A stretch of 64,000 bases of DNA from Corallium rubrum (GCA_964035015.1 OZ035998.1:16968260-17032259); one strand, 5' to 3'; positions 1 to 10,508 are shown, counted from the stretch's first letter. Translations and numbers: made by a program. The notes: generated by a model not told the origin, from the sequence alone.

Positions 1-105
1 AAATAACGTAATAGACCTTTTCACCAATGACCAATAGCGGCGCCATCTTGAATTCGCAATGCATCCTGGTGAGTGGTCTATCCAGGGTAATAAGCTCAAT
101 TAAAA

Positions 106-382
106 GGGTGATTGTTTAGTGTTGAGTCACAATGCGGTAATTTTTTCTTGATAAACACTTTCATGGCAACAATGTCTAGATATGATCGTTGTCATATTGG
201 TAAAGGCAATGATTCTCGTACGTATAAGGATACATTTGTCATGAATCTATCCTTACACGCGTCCAATAATTGTTTCTTTTACCAATATGACAATTATTAT
301 ATTTAGATATTGTTGCCACGAAAGTATTTATAAAGAAAAAATATACCGCATTGTGTCTCAACACTACGCAATCGCCCTTTAA
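106..382. repeat. Nested hairpin element inside the 10-1277 fold-back
   Basis: Positions ~106-235 fold onto ~255-382 as imperfect inverted arms. Both share the AGGGTGATTG / CAATCGCCCT ends, the TTGAGTCACAATGCGGTA block, the GGCAACAATGTCTA block and the CATATTGGTAAA block. Short open frames here are by-products of the repeat. It is probably a separate MITE inserted within the larger element. Confidence 0.65.
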
Positions 383-394
383 AGAGGGTGGTAA

Positions 395-1178
395 AGGGTA
401 TTTTCGTGAGCCGTGAATTGCCAGTATATAGTTTCTTGTGAAATGTGAAATGCTGGAATTTTGTGTCGTGAAACGTGATTTGTATTCCATCCGTGAGCCG
501 TGATTGTCGATAATAATTGTCCGTGAAATGAGAATAAAGTACTTAAGTTGTCGTGAACTGTGATTAAGCATTACGTATTTTATAATTTTTAAGATTTATA
601 AGTTTAATTTGTTCTGATCTGCGAGAGCCGTTGTTCTCCTAGATTTGTCAAACTCTCTCGCTTATATAGTCTATATATCGATACTTTGAACAAAATGATC
701 AAGGTGTTTATGGTCCATAATTTATTTAGTTAATTTTTAGAAAGCATGGGTATATAATGCTGTATAATTTTCTCAATAAAGTTTAGAAAACATCAATTTA
801 GACAAAATATTTTGTAAAAATGATAAAATGTGCCATTAAAAATATGTTTTAAAAGTTTCAAAATTTTGCTCAGTCTGCTGTCAGATCGCGGGATCGGAAA
901 TGCCATTTTAGAGACCCCAATTTCAAAAATGTTTCCGGAGAGCATACCCCCAGACCACCCTACAACTGTGGACCACAACTTTGACTGACGTTTTCAAAAT
1001 CCTAAATTCGCCCCTGATTATGACGAATATGAGCTTCAATCTATTTCGCCTTTTGTGAATAATTGTCACAGAGTTGATTAAACGTTCCCGTAATATTTTG
1101 TGAAACGTGAAATGGCAGTTTTCGTATCCGTGAAATGAGAAATGACTTTTTTATTTCCCGTGAAACGTGATCCGTACC
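395..1178. repeat. Reiterated CGTGAAACGTGA-type motif region
   Basis: Variants of GTGAAACGTGA / GTGAGCCGTGA / GTGAAATGAGAA recur at 405-560 and again at 1085-1175, always on the + strand. Positions 795-1000 hold a separate repeat whose left part (about 800-890) recurs at 63913-64000. Its right part has the GCATACCCCCAGACC signature of a dispersed family also seen near 3490 and 47645. No gene seen. Confidence 0.55.
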
Positions 1179-1277
1179 CCCCCATTCACCACCCTCTTTT
1201 ATTGGAGCTTGTTACCCTGGATAGACCATAATGCATTGCGAATTCTAGATGGGCCGCTACTGGTGAAAAGGTCTATT

Positions 1278-1977
1278 GTATTTGTAATACGAGTATGGTT
1301 TAATAATTTGGTAACTTTGCTTGATATGGCAAATTCGCTCTACTGATGACATGCAAATATACAACAGACATCTTATGTACAATTTTTTGTTTTCAAAAGA
1401 GCCACTGAAAGGATTACATTTATTTCGGTTACCAAAAATGACCATAAAACGCCATCTAATATATTGGCTGGAAAATTGTTACGGGGAAGGCGACATTGGT
1501 GACAATATAATCTATTTACGGTGAAAAAAATGTTGGAAAGTATACTAGCTTGTTGGTAACTAAGAAAGAAGAACGGTTTATGAATTTACTTGACATGATA
1601 TAAAAATCTTAAAACTGATAAAAATGTAAACGTTTGTTGTGGTTTTTGTCTAATAAAAAAACAATTTTTCTGTTCCAGTCCTTTCCCATGCAGTTAATCT
1701 ATTTCTAGTTCTTCTTGCTATAAATAGCTAAAGTGTCATTTTTTCCGGTCGGCGTTTTCTTCCTGGAGATAAGATTCTGAGTACGGGGTTGGTCGACAGA
1801 CAGTTCTAAATACTGTTTTATAGACGTTTTGGCGATTTGCAGTTTTCTTTTTTTCATTAGTGCAAGATATCTATTAAATAAAGAAACTTTATAGTATTAT
1901 TGAATTATCATTTAATACTGGGCTGTGTTTCTTCTTCTTTGTTCGGAGTCCTTCCTTTATATACATGGATCGCGAAT
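1278..1977. other. AT-rich spacer, no gene recognised
   Basis: Only short uninformative open frames are present. No splice-bounded coding exon, RNA gene or clear repeat was recognised. Confidence 0.5.
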
Positions 1978-2177
1978 GTCGACTGCGCATGAGAATGACC
2001 CGTTCTGAGTCGGGATAAAACTTATTTCAATTTATAACATTAAGCTGAGGAATTCAGTACAATGAGTTCAGAAATGTAAATGAGAATGCAAATGAAAACT
2101 GCAGCTTTAGCCTGATGTTATAAAGTTAATTAACTTTTATCTCGACTCAGAACGCGTCATTCTGATGCGCAGTCGAC
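1978..2177. mobile_element. ~200-bp fold-back MITE
   Basis: The termini GTCGACTGCGCATGAGAAT (1978 on) and ATTCTGATGCGCAGTCGAC (to 2177) are inverted. Complementarity continues through GTTCTGAGTCG and TTATAACATTAAGCT / AGCCTGATGTTATAA. It lies about 230 bp upstream of the dehydrogenase start codon. Confidence 0.7.
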
Positions 2178-2199
2178 GTATTAAGCCATTCTTAATAAT

Positions 2200-2344
2200 G
2201 CGGTATATATCATTAGCGTATCGCAGGCGCGGGCTACGGGCCGAAGGAAACCCGAGCGCGTTCCGAAAATTAAATAACGGTCGGGCCTCGGGTTTCCTTC
2301 GGTCCCGTAGCCCGCGCCTGCGATACGCTAATGATATATACCGC
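2200..2344. repeat. Near-perfect 57-bp-arm hairpin
   Basis: The arms at 2200-2255 and 2287-2344 match except for about one inserted base, with a ~31-nt loop. The arms are GC-rich in the middle and start with GCGGTATATATCATTAGC. It sits about 65 bp upstream of the dehydrogenase ATG, so it would lie in the promoter or 5' UTR. It is either a MITE or a long-hairpin transcript source. Confidence 0.8.
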
Positions 2345-2410
2345 CTTTAAAAATGGCAGATTCTGTCATTTTTTTGGTCTTGTGAACTGTGGAGTAGTGG
2401 CAAAGGTTAA

Positions 2411-2696
2411 ATGCTTGGCTTGAGAGTTCGCAGTCTACTCTTGCACCATCTATGGCAAAGAAATAATTTTAACAGTTTCCAACGCAGACACTGGTCGCTT
2501 AGTTTAGCTTTTCGTCTTGGCCGACGTTTCTTTCAGACTTCGTTCTCAACTATGGCGGCAAAAGAAGGCGAGCAGAACCTAAAGGGTGGGAATACTGTCG
2601 TATGTATGATTTCATCGTGCCTGGATTTAGTGGACGTTGTGCCCGTATTGACTGATGCTTGTCCCTCTGCTACGTTTGTTGAAATCGATTATAAGG
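2411..2696 (+). CDS. D-2-hydroxyacid dehydrogenase, exon 1 (N-terminus)
   Basis: First coding exon of an NAD(P)-dependent D-2-hydroxyacid dehydrogenase resembling glyoxylate/hydroxypyruvate reductases. That family interconverts 2-keto acids and D-2-hydroxy acids. From the ATG at 2411 the first ~47 residues are rich in Arg and hydrophobics and nearly free of acidic residues, like a mitochondrial targeting peptide. A second ATG at 2552 (MAAKEGEQ) would give a cytosolic form, so two products are possible. The following stretch (VVCMISSCLDLVDVVPVL) suits the first strand and helix of the substrate-binding domain. The exon ends at AAGG before GTAAAT (phase 1). Joining to 10220 forms an Asp codon and continues in frame into ISLKSLQEAEIIIADP. 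The hairpin at 2200-2344 lies just upstream, and the downstream intron is about 7.5 kb, filled with repeats. Confidence 0.75.
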
Positions 2697-2704
2697 GTAA
2701 ATAA

Positions 2705-2850
2705 AAGCTAGTTTCCACTCAGGAAAATTTTCCGCAGGATAGAAACGGACAGGAAAGTTTCTTTTGTGTTAAAGTCATTAGTTCCGACCGAGAGCTCACA
2801 AGACAAAGAAAACTTTCCTGTGGAAGATTTTCCTGAGTGGAAACTAGCCT
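2705..2850. mobile_element. MITE with TAA target duplication, at the exon 1 donor
   Basis: Inverted ends AAGCTAGTTTCCACTCAGG and CCTGAGTGGAAACTAGCCT are flanked by TAA at 2702-2704 and 2851-2853. A 3-bp TWA duplication is typical of PIF/Harbinger transposons. The left duplication is only 5 bases past the exon 1 splice donor, so the intron start overlaps the insertion site. The GTTTCCA core recurs in the element at 13474-14942. Confidence 0.7.
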
Positions 2851-2919
2851 TAAGGCTGCATTTACATGTAACTAAGTTGCAAAATTTAATTGCCGGGATT
2901 GCTAAAAATTTTGAATTGC

Positions 2920-3430
2920 TGGTACTATATCTATATGGGGGGGGAGTGAATGTGTGTGTGTGGAGGGGTGAATAGGTTTGCGGTTGGTGGATTCGGTCCT
3001 AAAAACCAGTGTGGATTTCTGTTCTGATCAAAATTTCTAACAGATTTGTGGAATCTTGTGAAAGTGGTAGATTGTGGATTTTCCCAATAATTGACCTTGG
3101 ATTATGGATTAATTTTCCATGCAACCTGGATCTTATTCCTGACAAATATTTCTGTCTTATAGATTGTGGATTTTTCCTTTATTGATCACTGATCAGATTA
3201 TATCGTTGATGATCTTTCATTACCATGAGATAAAAATTTTAGTTTGCTTGGTATCTATAATGGGGGGGGGGGGGGGGAGAAGTGAATGTGGGGGGTGAAT
3301 AGGTTTGTAGTTGGTGGAATTGGGCCTAAAAACCAGTGTGGATTCTGTTCTGATCAAAATTTCTAACAGATTTGTGAAATCTTGTGAAAGTGGTGGATTG
3401 CAGATTTTCCCAGTAATTGACCTTATATCA
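2920..3430. repeat. Direct duplication of ~170 bp, period ~330 bp
   Basis: The block at ~2925-3105 (TATCTATATGGGGG, GTGAATAGGTTTG, CCTAAAAACCAGTGTGGAT, CTTGTGAAAGTGGTAGATTG) recurs in the same orientation at ~3252-3425. Both copies start with a poly-G tract, of different length. Non-coding. Confidence 0.75.
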
Positions 3431-4098
3431 GAGCCTTGGCCAGGATTGGTAATCTACCCATCCAAAAGTGCCCACACTACTAGGGGAGTCTGGGGGCATG
3501 CCCCCCCTCCCCCCTCCCCTCCCCAATTTTTGAAATCAGGTCTTCTGAAAACATGATTCTGGGCATTCTGGAAAACAAAATGTACTCTAAATCGGAGAGC
3601 AAACTGCAGCAAAATATATCGTTTTCTTTGTCTATATTTAATGTCACCCATGCTATTTTGAATAACACAGGCTATATTTCGTACTGAAAACACATTGCTA
3701 ATACACGATGTTGTCATGTTGATAGGGTTATGGTTGATGTCCACCCTCTGCAAATTAAAATAATTGCCAAATTTAGTCCAAAAAATATACTAAATATTTT
3801 GCAAAAAAACATAGGAACTTGTATCTTGTGGTCAAGTTATGTACAATGACTCTTGAATCTCATAGCAAAACTAAAGCTTGTACAGTTGTATTAAAGAACT
3901 AAAGATGAAATACTGGAGTTTTGTTTTAATAAATTTTTGCCTGTCTACTTTCAAAAATGCCCATCCAAAAGATAGGTGGACAGGCCCCTGGCTAAGCCTG
4001 TACACTACATGCAGTTCAAGTAATAAATTGTCAGCATGTTGAAATAAAATTTGTGTAAATCATGCAAATTTAAACTTTCAACAAAATACCCATATATT
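3431..4098. other. Dispersed-repeat fragment and AT-rich intron sequence
   Basis: Positions 3478-3530 carry an inverted copy of the GGGGGCATGCCCCC dispersed signature with flanking C-runs. The open frames here derive from that repeat. Two short matches (CATCCAAAAG at 3458 and 3963) bracket it. Nothing else recognised. Confidence 0.4.
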
Positions 4099-4287
4099 GG
4101 GTCATTCCAGAAAAGATCCATACCTCCCCCACAGAGGAAATTTGTGCCATCCGGGGAGGGGAGGGGAGGGGAGGGGGGTAAATCTACTTCTGATAATAGT
4201 AAGATGTACTAGGATGTCCGAAGGGGGGAGGTGGTCAACTTCACATTTCCTCTGTGGGGGAGGTGTGGATGTTTTCTGGAATGACCC
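4099..4287. mobile_element. MITE with GGGTCATTCCAG termini
   Basis: Inverted ends GGGTCATTCCAGAAAA / TTTTCTGGAATGACCC extend through CCTCCCCCACAGAGGAAAT. They are flanked by ATT at 4096-4098 and 4288-4290. The centre is (GGGGA)n. No coding capacity. Confidence 0.75.
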
Positions 4288-4655
4288 ATTCACACACCCC
4301 TATTATTTTGCGTTTCAACCACTAACAACTACAGGTCAGTAGTTCCAACCCAATACAATTTATTATGCCAGGAGTCTGCTGCATTCAACTTGAGAATTTT
4401 ATTTACACAACCAATGAAAATTTGGGGTTGTTGCAGGATGCATTTTAGGTAGGTTCAATGGTGCACATTCGAATCATTTTTGGGGGTGTGTTTTTCATTC
4501 TGGGATGGACTTATTTCATCAGTCTATTTGAATGGCCATAGCCACCAAATTAAAAGTGGTCTGGTTGAGAGTGGCACTTGAAAGCATGAGAAACTATGAG
4601 AGGGGGAGGGGTATCAATTTTCTAAGCCTCTTAAATAAATGCTATACTGTATATG

Positions 4656-4658
<3 letters not shown>

Positions 4659-4714
<56 letters not shown>
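4659..4714. repeat. (TA)n microsatellite
   Basis: Uninterrupted TA dinucleotides. The surrounding 4290-4880 shows no gene. Confidence 0.95.
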
Positions 4715-4716
<2 letters not shown>

Positions 4717-4879
4717 TGTATTTTGAGAGCAATATATAGACAGTGGCAAACACCAAACAATTTAGTCTATTTCTAATACTAACCTTAATTAATACTTTAA
4801 TACAATAAATGACCATGATTTGATAAGTTTAATATCTCTCGCCTTAAACTCACTCCTGATTCCCCTCAACCCTTCTAAA

Positions 4880-5400
4880 CTGGTGCATGCATGCCATGTA
4901 TGCACGCAGCATGCATGACTTCATGAAGTGTGTGCATGCAGCACAGGCATGCACTGTATCACTGCATGCAGGATGCATGCAAATTGGCACTTCATGCATG
5001 CATACATGTAAAAATATAGTACAGGTACTGGTGTGCATGCATGTGCCAATTTGCATGCATGCATGCATGTACTATATTTTTACAGGTACCAGTATGCACG
5101 CATGAAGTGCCAATTTGCAGGCAGGCATGCATGCATGCATGTACTATATTTTTACAGGTATGCATGCATGAAGCGCCAATTTGCATGCATGCATGTACTA
5201 TATTTTTACAGGTACCGGTATGCATGCATGAAGTGCCAATTTGCATGCATACATGCATGTACTATATTTTTACAGGTATGCATGCATGAAGTGATGAAGT
5301 GCATGTGTGCACAGGCATGCACTGTATGCATGCAAATTGGCACTTCATACATGCATGCATGCATGTCAAAATATAGTACATCCATGTAGTGCATATGCAT
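4880..5400. repeat. ATGCATGC-rich minisatellite, ~55-65-bp units
   Basis: About six degenerate units combine a GCATGCATGC palindromic core, GAAGTGCCAATTTGC and TACTATATTTTTACAGGTA. Some units are inverted (4980-5030 and 5330-5380), so the array can fold back on itself. Overlapping open frames in several frames are by-products of the repeat. Confidence 0.85.
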
Positions 5401-5473
5401 GCAAATGGTTAATGCATGCAAATCCATGCATGCAATAATATATGCATAAAGACGTATGACTGACAATAATATA

Positions 5474-5648
5474 TGATGACATGATAAGTTGTACATATAC
5501 ATGTAGTACATGTGGTACGTTTGCGAGCTTGGTGTAATATGTAACAAACGTTCGGTGGACGTTCGTCAACCAAACTTCTGTTACGTATTACACCAAGCTT
5601 GCAAACGTACCACATGCACTACATGTATTCATACAACTTATCATGTCA
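5474..5648. mobile_element. Hairpin MITE
   Basis: Inverted arms begin ATGACATGATAAGTTGTA and run through GTAGTACATGTGGTACGTTTG and GAGCTTGGTGTAATA to a centre containing CGTTCGGTGGACGTTCG. No coding capacity. Confidence 0.75.
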
Positions 5649-5706
5649 CTTTAACTGGGAGCACATATGACTATGAATTTGCAACCTTAGCTCTCCATCT
5701 GAGCCT

Positions 5707-5778
5707 CATGCAGTAGCTCAGTGGTTAGAGCGTCTAACCGGTCATTAGATGGTTGCAGGTTCGAACCCTGTCTGGGGT
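5707..5778 (+). tRNA. tRNA-Thr(GGT)-like sequence; pseudogene or SINE head
   Basis: A-box TAGCTCAGTGG and B-box GGTTCGAACCC are spaced as in a tRNA. The anticodon stem TCTAA/TTAGA closes a 7-nt loop CCGGTCA, giving anticodon GGT (Thr). The T-stem GCAGG/CCTGT pairs with one wobble. Against a working gene: the acceptor strands (CATGCAG versus CTGGGGT) pair at only three or four positions, and base 33 is C instead of T. A decayed tRNA or a tRNA-derived SINE head is more likely. Confidence 0.5.
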
Positions 5779-5789
5779 CTCAGAAATCT

Positions 5790-6743
5790 TTACTGAGTAA
5801 TTGAGCTTGACGAATGTCCACCAAATGTCTGTTACATAAATAATATATGATACTAAAATAATGAAAAAGTAACATAACTGCCAACACAAAAAGAATTGTC
5901 TATTTATTTATTAATATAAATATTTTGTGTCTGACCATAGATTAATTGCTAAGCTTCAAGATTATTGACTTGGATGTAAAGTGGTGTACAAAACACTTTT
6001 GGAAGTATTATTTTGCTCCAGCATAGAATCTAGATAAAACAATAATGCTCTTTCAGCTGGGTGTATTATTATTCATCAGTTAAAACTATTCTTCCTTGAC
6101 AATTAGGTTAAAAAATACTAATAGAATTTAACAGAACAGTTGTAAAATGCATGGACATCATGGACAGTGAAGCTCAGTACATTAGATTTGTGCATCATGT
6201 TCTATTTCAGCAGAGGACGCGGAAGCACCTGAAAAGTGTGTGTGTGTTGGGGGGGGGGGGGAGGGGAGGGGGGGTTGGCACCACCAAAAAGGGGCACCTT
6301 GGTTATTTTCAAAATAATCGGTATAATTTAAAACGTTGTACGGTTGTAACCAGTGGTTGTTACCACGGTTGAAACCATAGAGGTCAGTGGTTGAAACCAG
6401 TGATCTCTAGTTGAAATATCCATTTGATCACCGCCATTTTGTTTTTAACATAATTTCTTGGTCAGCGGTGTTTCGTTTAGAAATAGAATACTTCAAGTAG
6501 CACCAATGTGCTGGAAACTTACATTGTATCATATTTTATAAATACCTCTTTTACGTTGCCCCTTGGGCAATGGGACAGTCACTCTTTTCTACAGCAAATA
6601 ACAATGTCTTACTTCTACGAAAAGGGTACATTAATTCTTCCCAGTATAGGCAATATGCAGCAGTAAACCTTAACCGCCACATGCCACATTTATAAAAGGG
6701 CATTTTTATTTCAGAAAAAGGGCACATTTCCCAATTTTGAAAA

Positions 6744-6794
<51 letters not shown>

Positions 6795-7110
6795 GTCATC
6801 TGTCCCCAGTGCCCCCCGGTTCCACAGCCTTTGTATTTTAGATGAACAACTGCGTTTGTCACCTCATTGAGCAAAACACAGTCTGACAGTATTTTGATTT
6901 ATAAACATATTAGTCAACTGCTTTTTAGACAAAATTAATTTTAGTCTAACTGACATTATATCAATTTTATTAGTATAAGTCATGATATGTCAAATACAAG
7001 TGTTTTTTAATACTCACTAGTCTGAATACAACTTGTAACATATAGTTAAAATGCTTTTAAGTGTCTAACTCAGGATTTTCAGCAACAAAGACCCTTAGGT
7101 ACTATACCCA
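5790..7110. other. Intronic repeat-rich spacer with poly-G and (GT)n
   Basis: Poly-G tracts lie at 6250-6275 and 6778-6796, with (GT)n at 6747-6778. A small set of GTGGTTGAAACCA-like repeats is at 6340-6415. No exon or RNA gene recognised. Confidence 0.6.
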
Positions 7111-7116
7111 ACATCA

Positions 7117-7304
7117 ATACTAATTGGGGGGGGGGGGGGGGGGGGCAAGATAACTTCAGCCACATCTTATGATGCAATCAACTCACTAAATACACTTTAC
7201 CATGTACTAACTGCTTCACAAGACAAAGGTAAAGTGTATTTGGTTATAGATTGTATCATAAGACGTGGTTGAAGTTATCTTGCCCCCCCCCCCCCAATTA
7301 GTAT
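7117..7304. mobile_element. Hairpin MITE with poly-G/poly-C inside its termini
   Basis: Ends ATACTAATT / AATTAGTAT are followed by a G-run (left) and a C-run (right). The arms continue through CAAGATAACTTCA, CATCTTATGATGCAATC and AAATACACTTTACC. Homopolymer length differs between the arms. Confidence 0.8.
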
Positions 7305-8459
7305 TCATGGCGGCGCCCCTGCCCAACATTACAAATTTTTGCAATTAGTTTTTGAGCATTAAAAAGCACAGAAATCTGATTAGCAACAAGTTAGAATATT
7401 TCAGCCAGTCTGCACATTTATTATATAGTATTAAAATAAGTACATCTGTACAAGTTTGCAAGTGTACTGGAATTCTACAAATTAAGCGTATACTTTCTTC
7501 CTTTATACGCCTTCGTCACTGGGCAAACGTCCGACAATCATAGCAAAAAAGCGCACAACTTCAGCTGCACCTTTTCCATTTCCAGAAGATATTCCAGACA
7601 TTAAATGCTCTGTTACAAGTTGTATTCTGACATGATGAATATAATTGCATAAATTGCTTTGGTAGTATTGCAATCAGTAGTGGCTGTGCATGCATGCAAA
7701 TTCGTTACACATGCAATTACAAGGTATTTGTGCATGCATGCAAATATTGCTCATGCAAATGAGGGTACATGTAGGTGAATGCATGTAAAATGGCTGCATG
7801 CATGCAAATAAGAGTGCATGCAACTTTAGTGCTTGCATGCATATTTTGGAAGGGAAGTTTCCAAGCACCTGGCCATCGTACTGGTCGGTCGGAACTGAAA
7901 AGGTCAACCGACTTTGAAGTGTTGGCGGGGGGGGGGGGGGGGGGGGGGGGGTGTCACACTCCCCTACACGTAATGTGTGCCCCTGGGTTGGTTGCACTGA
8001 GGATTTTCAACATGGACCTCAAAAGAGCTTGTATTGGCAATATACTAGTATGCGATTGTAGTATTTGGCAGTACTGGTGGGCAGGTGCCGACTGCTAACT
8101 TTGCAAGCCATGCACAGAACAATTTTTTTGTATCTAGACAAAATGCACACATACTGGAACAAATTTAATATGCACATGCATTTAGGAGTCACATATGAGA
8201 GACAGCTAGGCTTTTAGCCTGAGAATTTTAAAACTGACTATCAAAACTATCACCCTATTTGGTGGGTGTAGCCATAAGAAAAAATTCAGTGGGCGTAGCT
8301 ACTAAAGTATTTTGATAGGTGCGAATTATTTGAAGTCTTATTTTATGTTCTAAATGTCTTTGGCTATATCCCAGGACATTTCCTCAATTTAAAAATCTTA
8401 TTCGGCTATCGCCTCGTGTTTTATATCCGATAAAGCCCTCCTGCGCGGTTTTTAAATAT
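7305..8459. other. Spacer with GCATGCATGCAAAT repeats and a 26-nt poly-G
   Basis: TGCATGCATGCAAAT-type repeats at 7687-7835 resemble the core of the 4880-5400 minisatellite. A poly-G run is at 7926-7951. No gene recognised. Confidence 0.5.

Positions 8460-8537
<78 letters not shown>
8460..8537. repeat. (TA)n microsatellite
   Basis: Uninterrupted TA dinucleotides directly abutting the MITE that starts at 8538. Confidence 0.95.
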
Positions 8538-8539
<2 letters not shown>

Positions 8540-9022
8540 CCGGCCAAAATTTAAGCACGCTTAAGTTAAGCGTGCTTAAAATGCGCCACCTTGGTGAGTT
8601 TACACGGTCATTTAATAATCCCTTACTAAAACACGTACACCGTTATTCAACATGGAGGACGAGCTATATTTTTTGTTTTGGAAGCTTCGTATTGGTAGCC
8701 GAAGCGTGCGTCAAAGAACAACGGAAGACATCGGTGCACGAGAAAGAGTAATAGCTAAAAGAAAGAAAGAAACAAAGAAAGAAAGAATAGCGAGGTGGAA
8801 GCTTCTACAGCAGTATTTTATCGTATTAATAGCAAGCGTTTTTCAATCCCGTTGCGTTTACACGGCCAAGTTAAGCGCATTTAACTGTTTAATCCACCTA
8901 CTTGAGGTGGTGCAAACTAATCGCGATTAATTTACGCCGATCTGTTTACACGGACATTTTAAGCCCGCTTAAAGTCAGATGCGCCTCAGATCCCGCTTAA
9001 ATTTCGGCCTTGTAAACAGGGC

Positions 9023-9024
<2 letters not shown>
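8538..9024. mobile_element. Harbinger-type MITE between two (TA)n arrays
   Basis: The right end GGCCTTGTAAACAGGGC and left end GCCGGCCAAAATTTAAGC are related inverted termini; the left copy has lost its CTGTTTACA block. Inside, TTTACACGG and TTAAGCG/CGCTTAA motifs recur in both orientations, the architecture seen at 18591-19095 and 60060-60610. A short open frame (8652-8930) starts MEDELYFLFWKLR and is rich in Arg/Lys. It could be a transposase remnant but is not supported as a gene. Confidence 0.55.
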
Positions 9025-9077
<53 letters not shown>

Positions 9078-9099
9078 AAATCGCTTTTAACAATTTGAT

Positions 9100-9185
<86 letters not shown>

Positions 9186-9186
9186 T

Positions 9187-9252
<66 letters not shown>
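9024..9252. repeat. Three (TA)n arrays
   Basis: Runs at about 9024-9076, 9103-9178 and 9187-9250 are separated by short unique pieces. Reverse-strand Tyr-Ile open frames are artefacts. Confidence 0.95.
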
Positions 9253-9254
<2 letters not shown>

Positions 9255-9256
<2 letters not shown>

Positions 9257-10146
9257 ATATAGCTACTAATGGTATATGAGCTATCTTGCAATATGATTGG
9301 CTGCATTACTAACTGTATATCAGCTCATATACAGCGAGTAGTGAAAAACAAAATGGCGGCGTAGTTTTCTTAAACTATTGCAGATGAAACTGGCTGGTTT
9401 TTTCAACGTATAGCTCAGAAAAACGTGAGCTAAGAAGGGGAAACTAACATTTAACACAAAATACACAACCCAAATGCACAATTTACAAAGTTAAGATGGT
9501 AAATCCATTTTAAAAACCGTCTTAAGAGTTTACAAAACCCGATTTGAATTGTCAAGTTGACAACAATGTTTTGTCAGACAAATTAAAATCCACAAGAATT
9601 GAATTTATGAGTACAACCATTATTATTACTCAGCAAAGTTGGTTTTGAAGTAATAAATCATTATGGATAAAGACTGTGTTATTCTTTCAGGTTAGAAATA
9701 TTGAAAAACAACGCGTAATTTTCGCTATTAATCATATTTTTAGCTTCTTTGTCCATTTAAAAAGCCAAAGATTCACAACCACGACAGATTAAGAAATAAA
9801 TCACCCACCTTTTGACTTTTCAAAGCTGTTTTTATTCTTCATTCAATCTTTTCAACGTATTTTCTGGCTCTGAGAGAAAATTCTGAAGCTGTTTTCAACT
9901 CAGCAAGAAACTTGAAAACATAAACTACAATACGCATGACGGAAGCTCATATGTGGCGGATATTCAATTAATATAATTTATTGCAATAAATCAACAATTT
10001 TGCATTAATTATCATAACATATTTTGCTATATTATAAAACAATTATACCATTCGCTCTCGTCGTATATGAACTCATAGCCAACTCGGCGAAGCGCCTCGT
10101 TGGCTATGAGCTCATATACGACTCGAGTTCATGGTATAATTGTTAA
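9255..10146 (-). mobile_element. Hairpin-headed element, tail first (reverse orientation)
   Basis: The tail near 9289-9306 reads TTGCAATATGATTGGCTGC, the inverse of the GCAGCCAATCA-type tail. The head is a palindrome at ~10036-10146 with arms AACAATTATACCATTCGC... and GAACTCATAGCCAACTCGG around a GCGAAGCGCC centre. It is flanked by (TA)n on both sides. The ~700 bp between the ends shows no coding. Same architecture as 17500-18190 and 52112-52475. Confidence 0.55.
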
Positions 10147-10178
<32 letters not shown>

Positions 10179-10219
10179 GTAATCAAATTGTCTAAAAGCG
10201 ATTTTTACTTGCTTTGCAG

Positions 10220-10508
10220 ATATTTCACTAAAATCTCTTCAGGAAGCTGAAATTATTATTGCAGATCCAAAACATGTCGCCCCATGGGTTTTTCAACTCC
10301 CAAAGCTGAAATGGGTGCAGTCCACCTTTGCAGGTGTTGAAGATGTGTTAAAATATTTGCCCCAGGATAAACTCTACCAGCCATCATTTGTTTTAACAAG
10401 ACTTGGTGGGGTCTTTGGACCTATTATGGCTGAGTATGTTGTTGGCCACATTATTGCTAGAGAAAGAAAATTCAAACTTTTGTGGCAGTGTCAAAAGACT
10501 AAAGAATG
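10220..10508 (+). CDS. D-2-hydroxyacid dehydrogenase, exon 2
   Basis: Acceptor TTGCTTTGCAG, donor GAATG before GTAAGA. The exon encodes the second half of the substrate-binding domain: a strand ending EAEIIIADP, then LPKLKWVQSTFAGVEDVL, where S/T-x-x-A-G-V-E is the conserved loop contacting the 2-hydroxyacid. After that come RLGGVFGPIMAEYVVGHI and a helix leading to the split Trp codon completed by the next exon. Phase 1 in and phase 2 out match both neighbours. Confidence 0.85.

Larger units (their letters stand above)
10..1277. mobile_element. Fold-back element with ~95-bp terminal inverted repeats
   Basis: The left end (10 to ~105) reappears inverted at ~1185-1277. Both termini read AATAGACCTTTTC followed by a CACCA-type motif, and matching blocks continue through GGATAGACC/GGTCTATCC. 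No transposase is encoded, so this is a non-autonomous fold-back or MITE. A clear target duplication was not found. The same terminus, AATAGACCTTTTC, occurs at the right end of the inner fold-back at 13514-14277. It contains a nested hairpin (106-382) and a region of reiterated CGTGAAACGTGA motifs. Confidence 0.75.

Noticed and set aside
4880..5400. Regular repeats resembling a CRISPR array
   Set aside because: Unit length and orientation vary, there are no unique spacers, and the setting is animal DNA; it is a minisatellite.
5707..5778. Functional tRNA-Thr gene
   Set aside because: The acceptor stem pairs poorly and base 33 is not U; kept only as a tRNA-like or SINE-head sequence.
8652..8930. 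92-residue ORF starting MEDELYFLFW as a gene
   Set aside because: It lies wholly inside a MITE and reads into its terminal repeat; at best a decayed transposase start.
9024..9306. Long Tyr-Ile open frames over TA arrays (also at 4659, 22293, 33512, 52476 and 57603)
   Set aside because: Direct translation of dinucleotide repeats; no coding signal.
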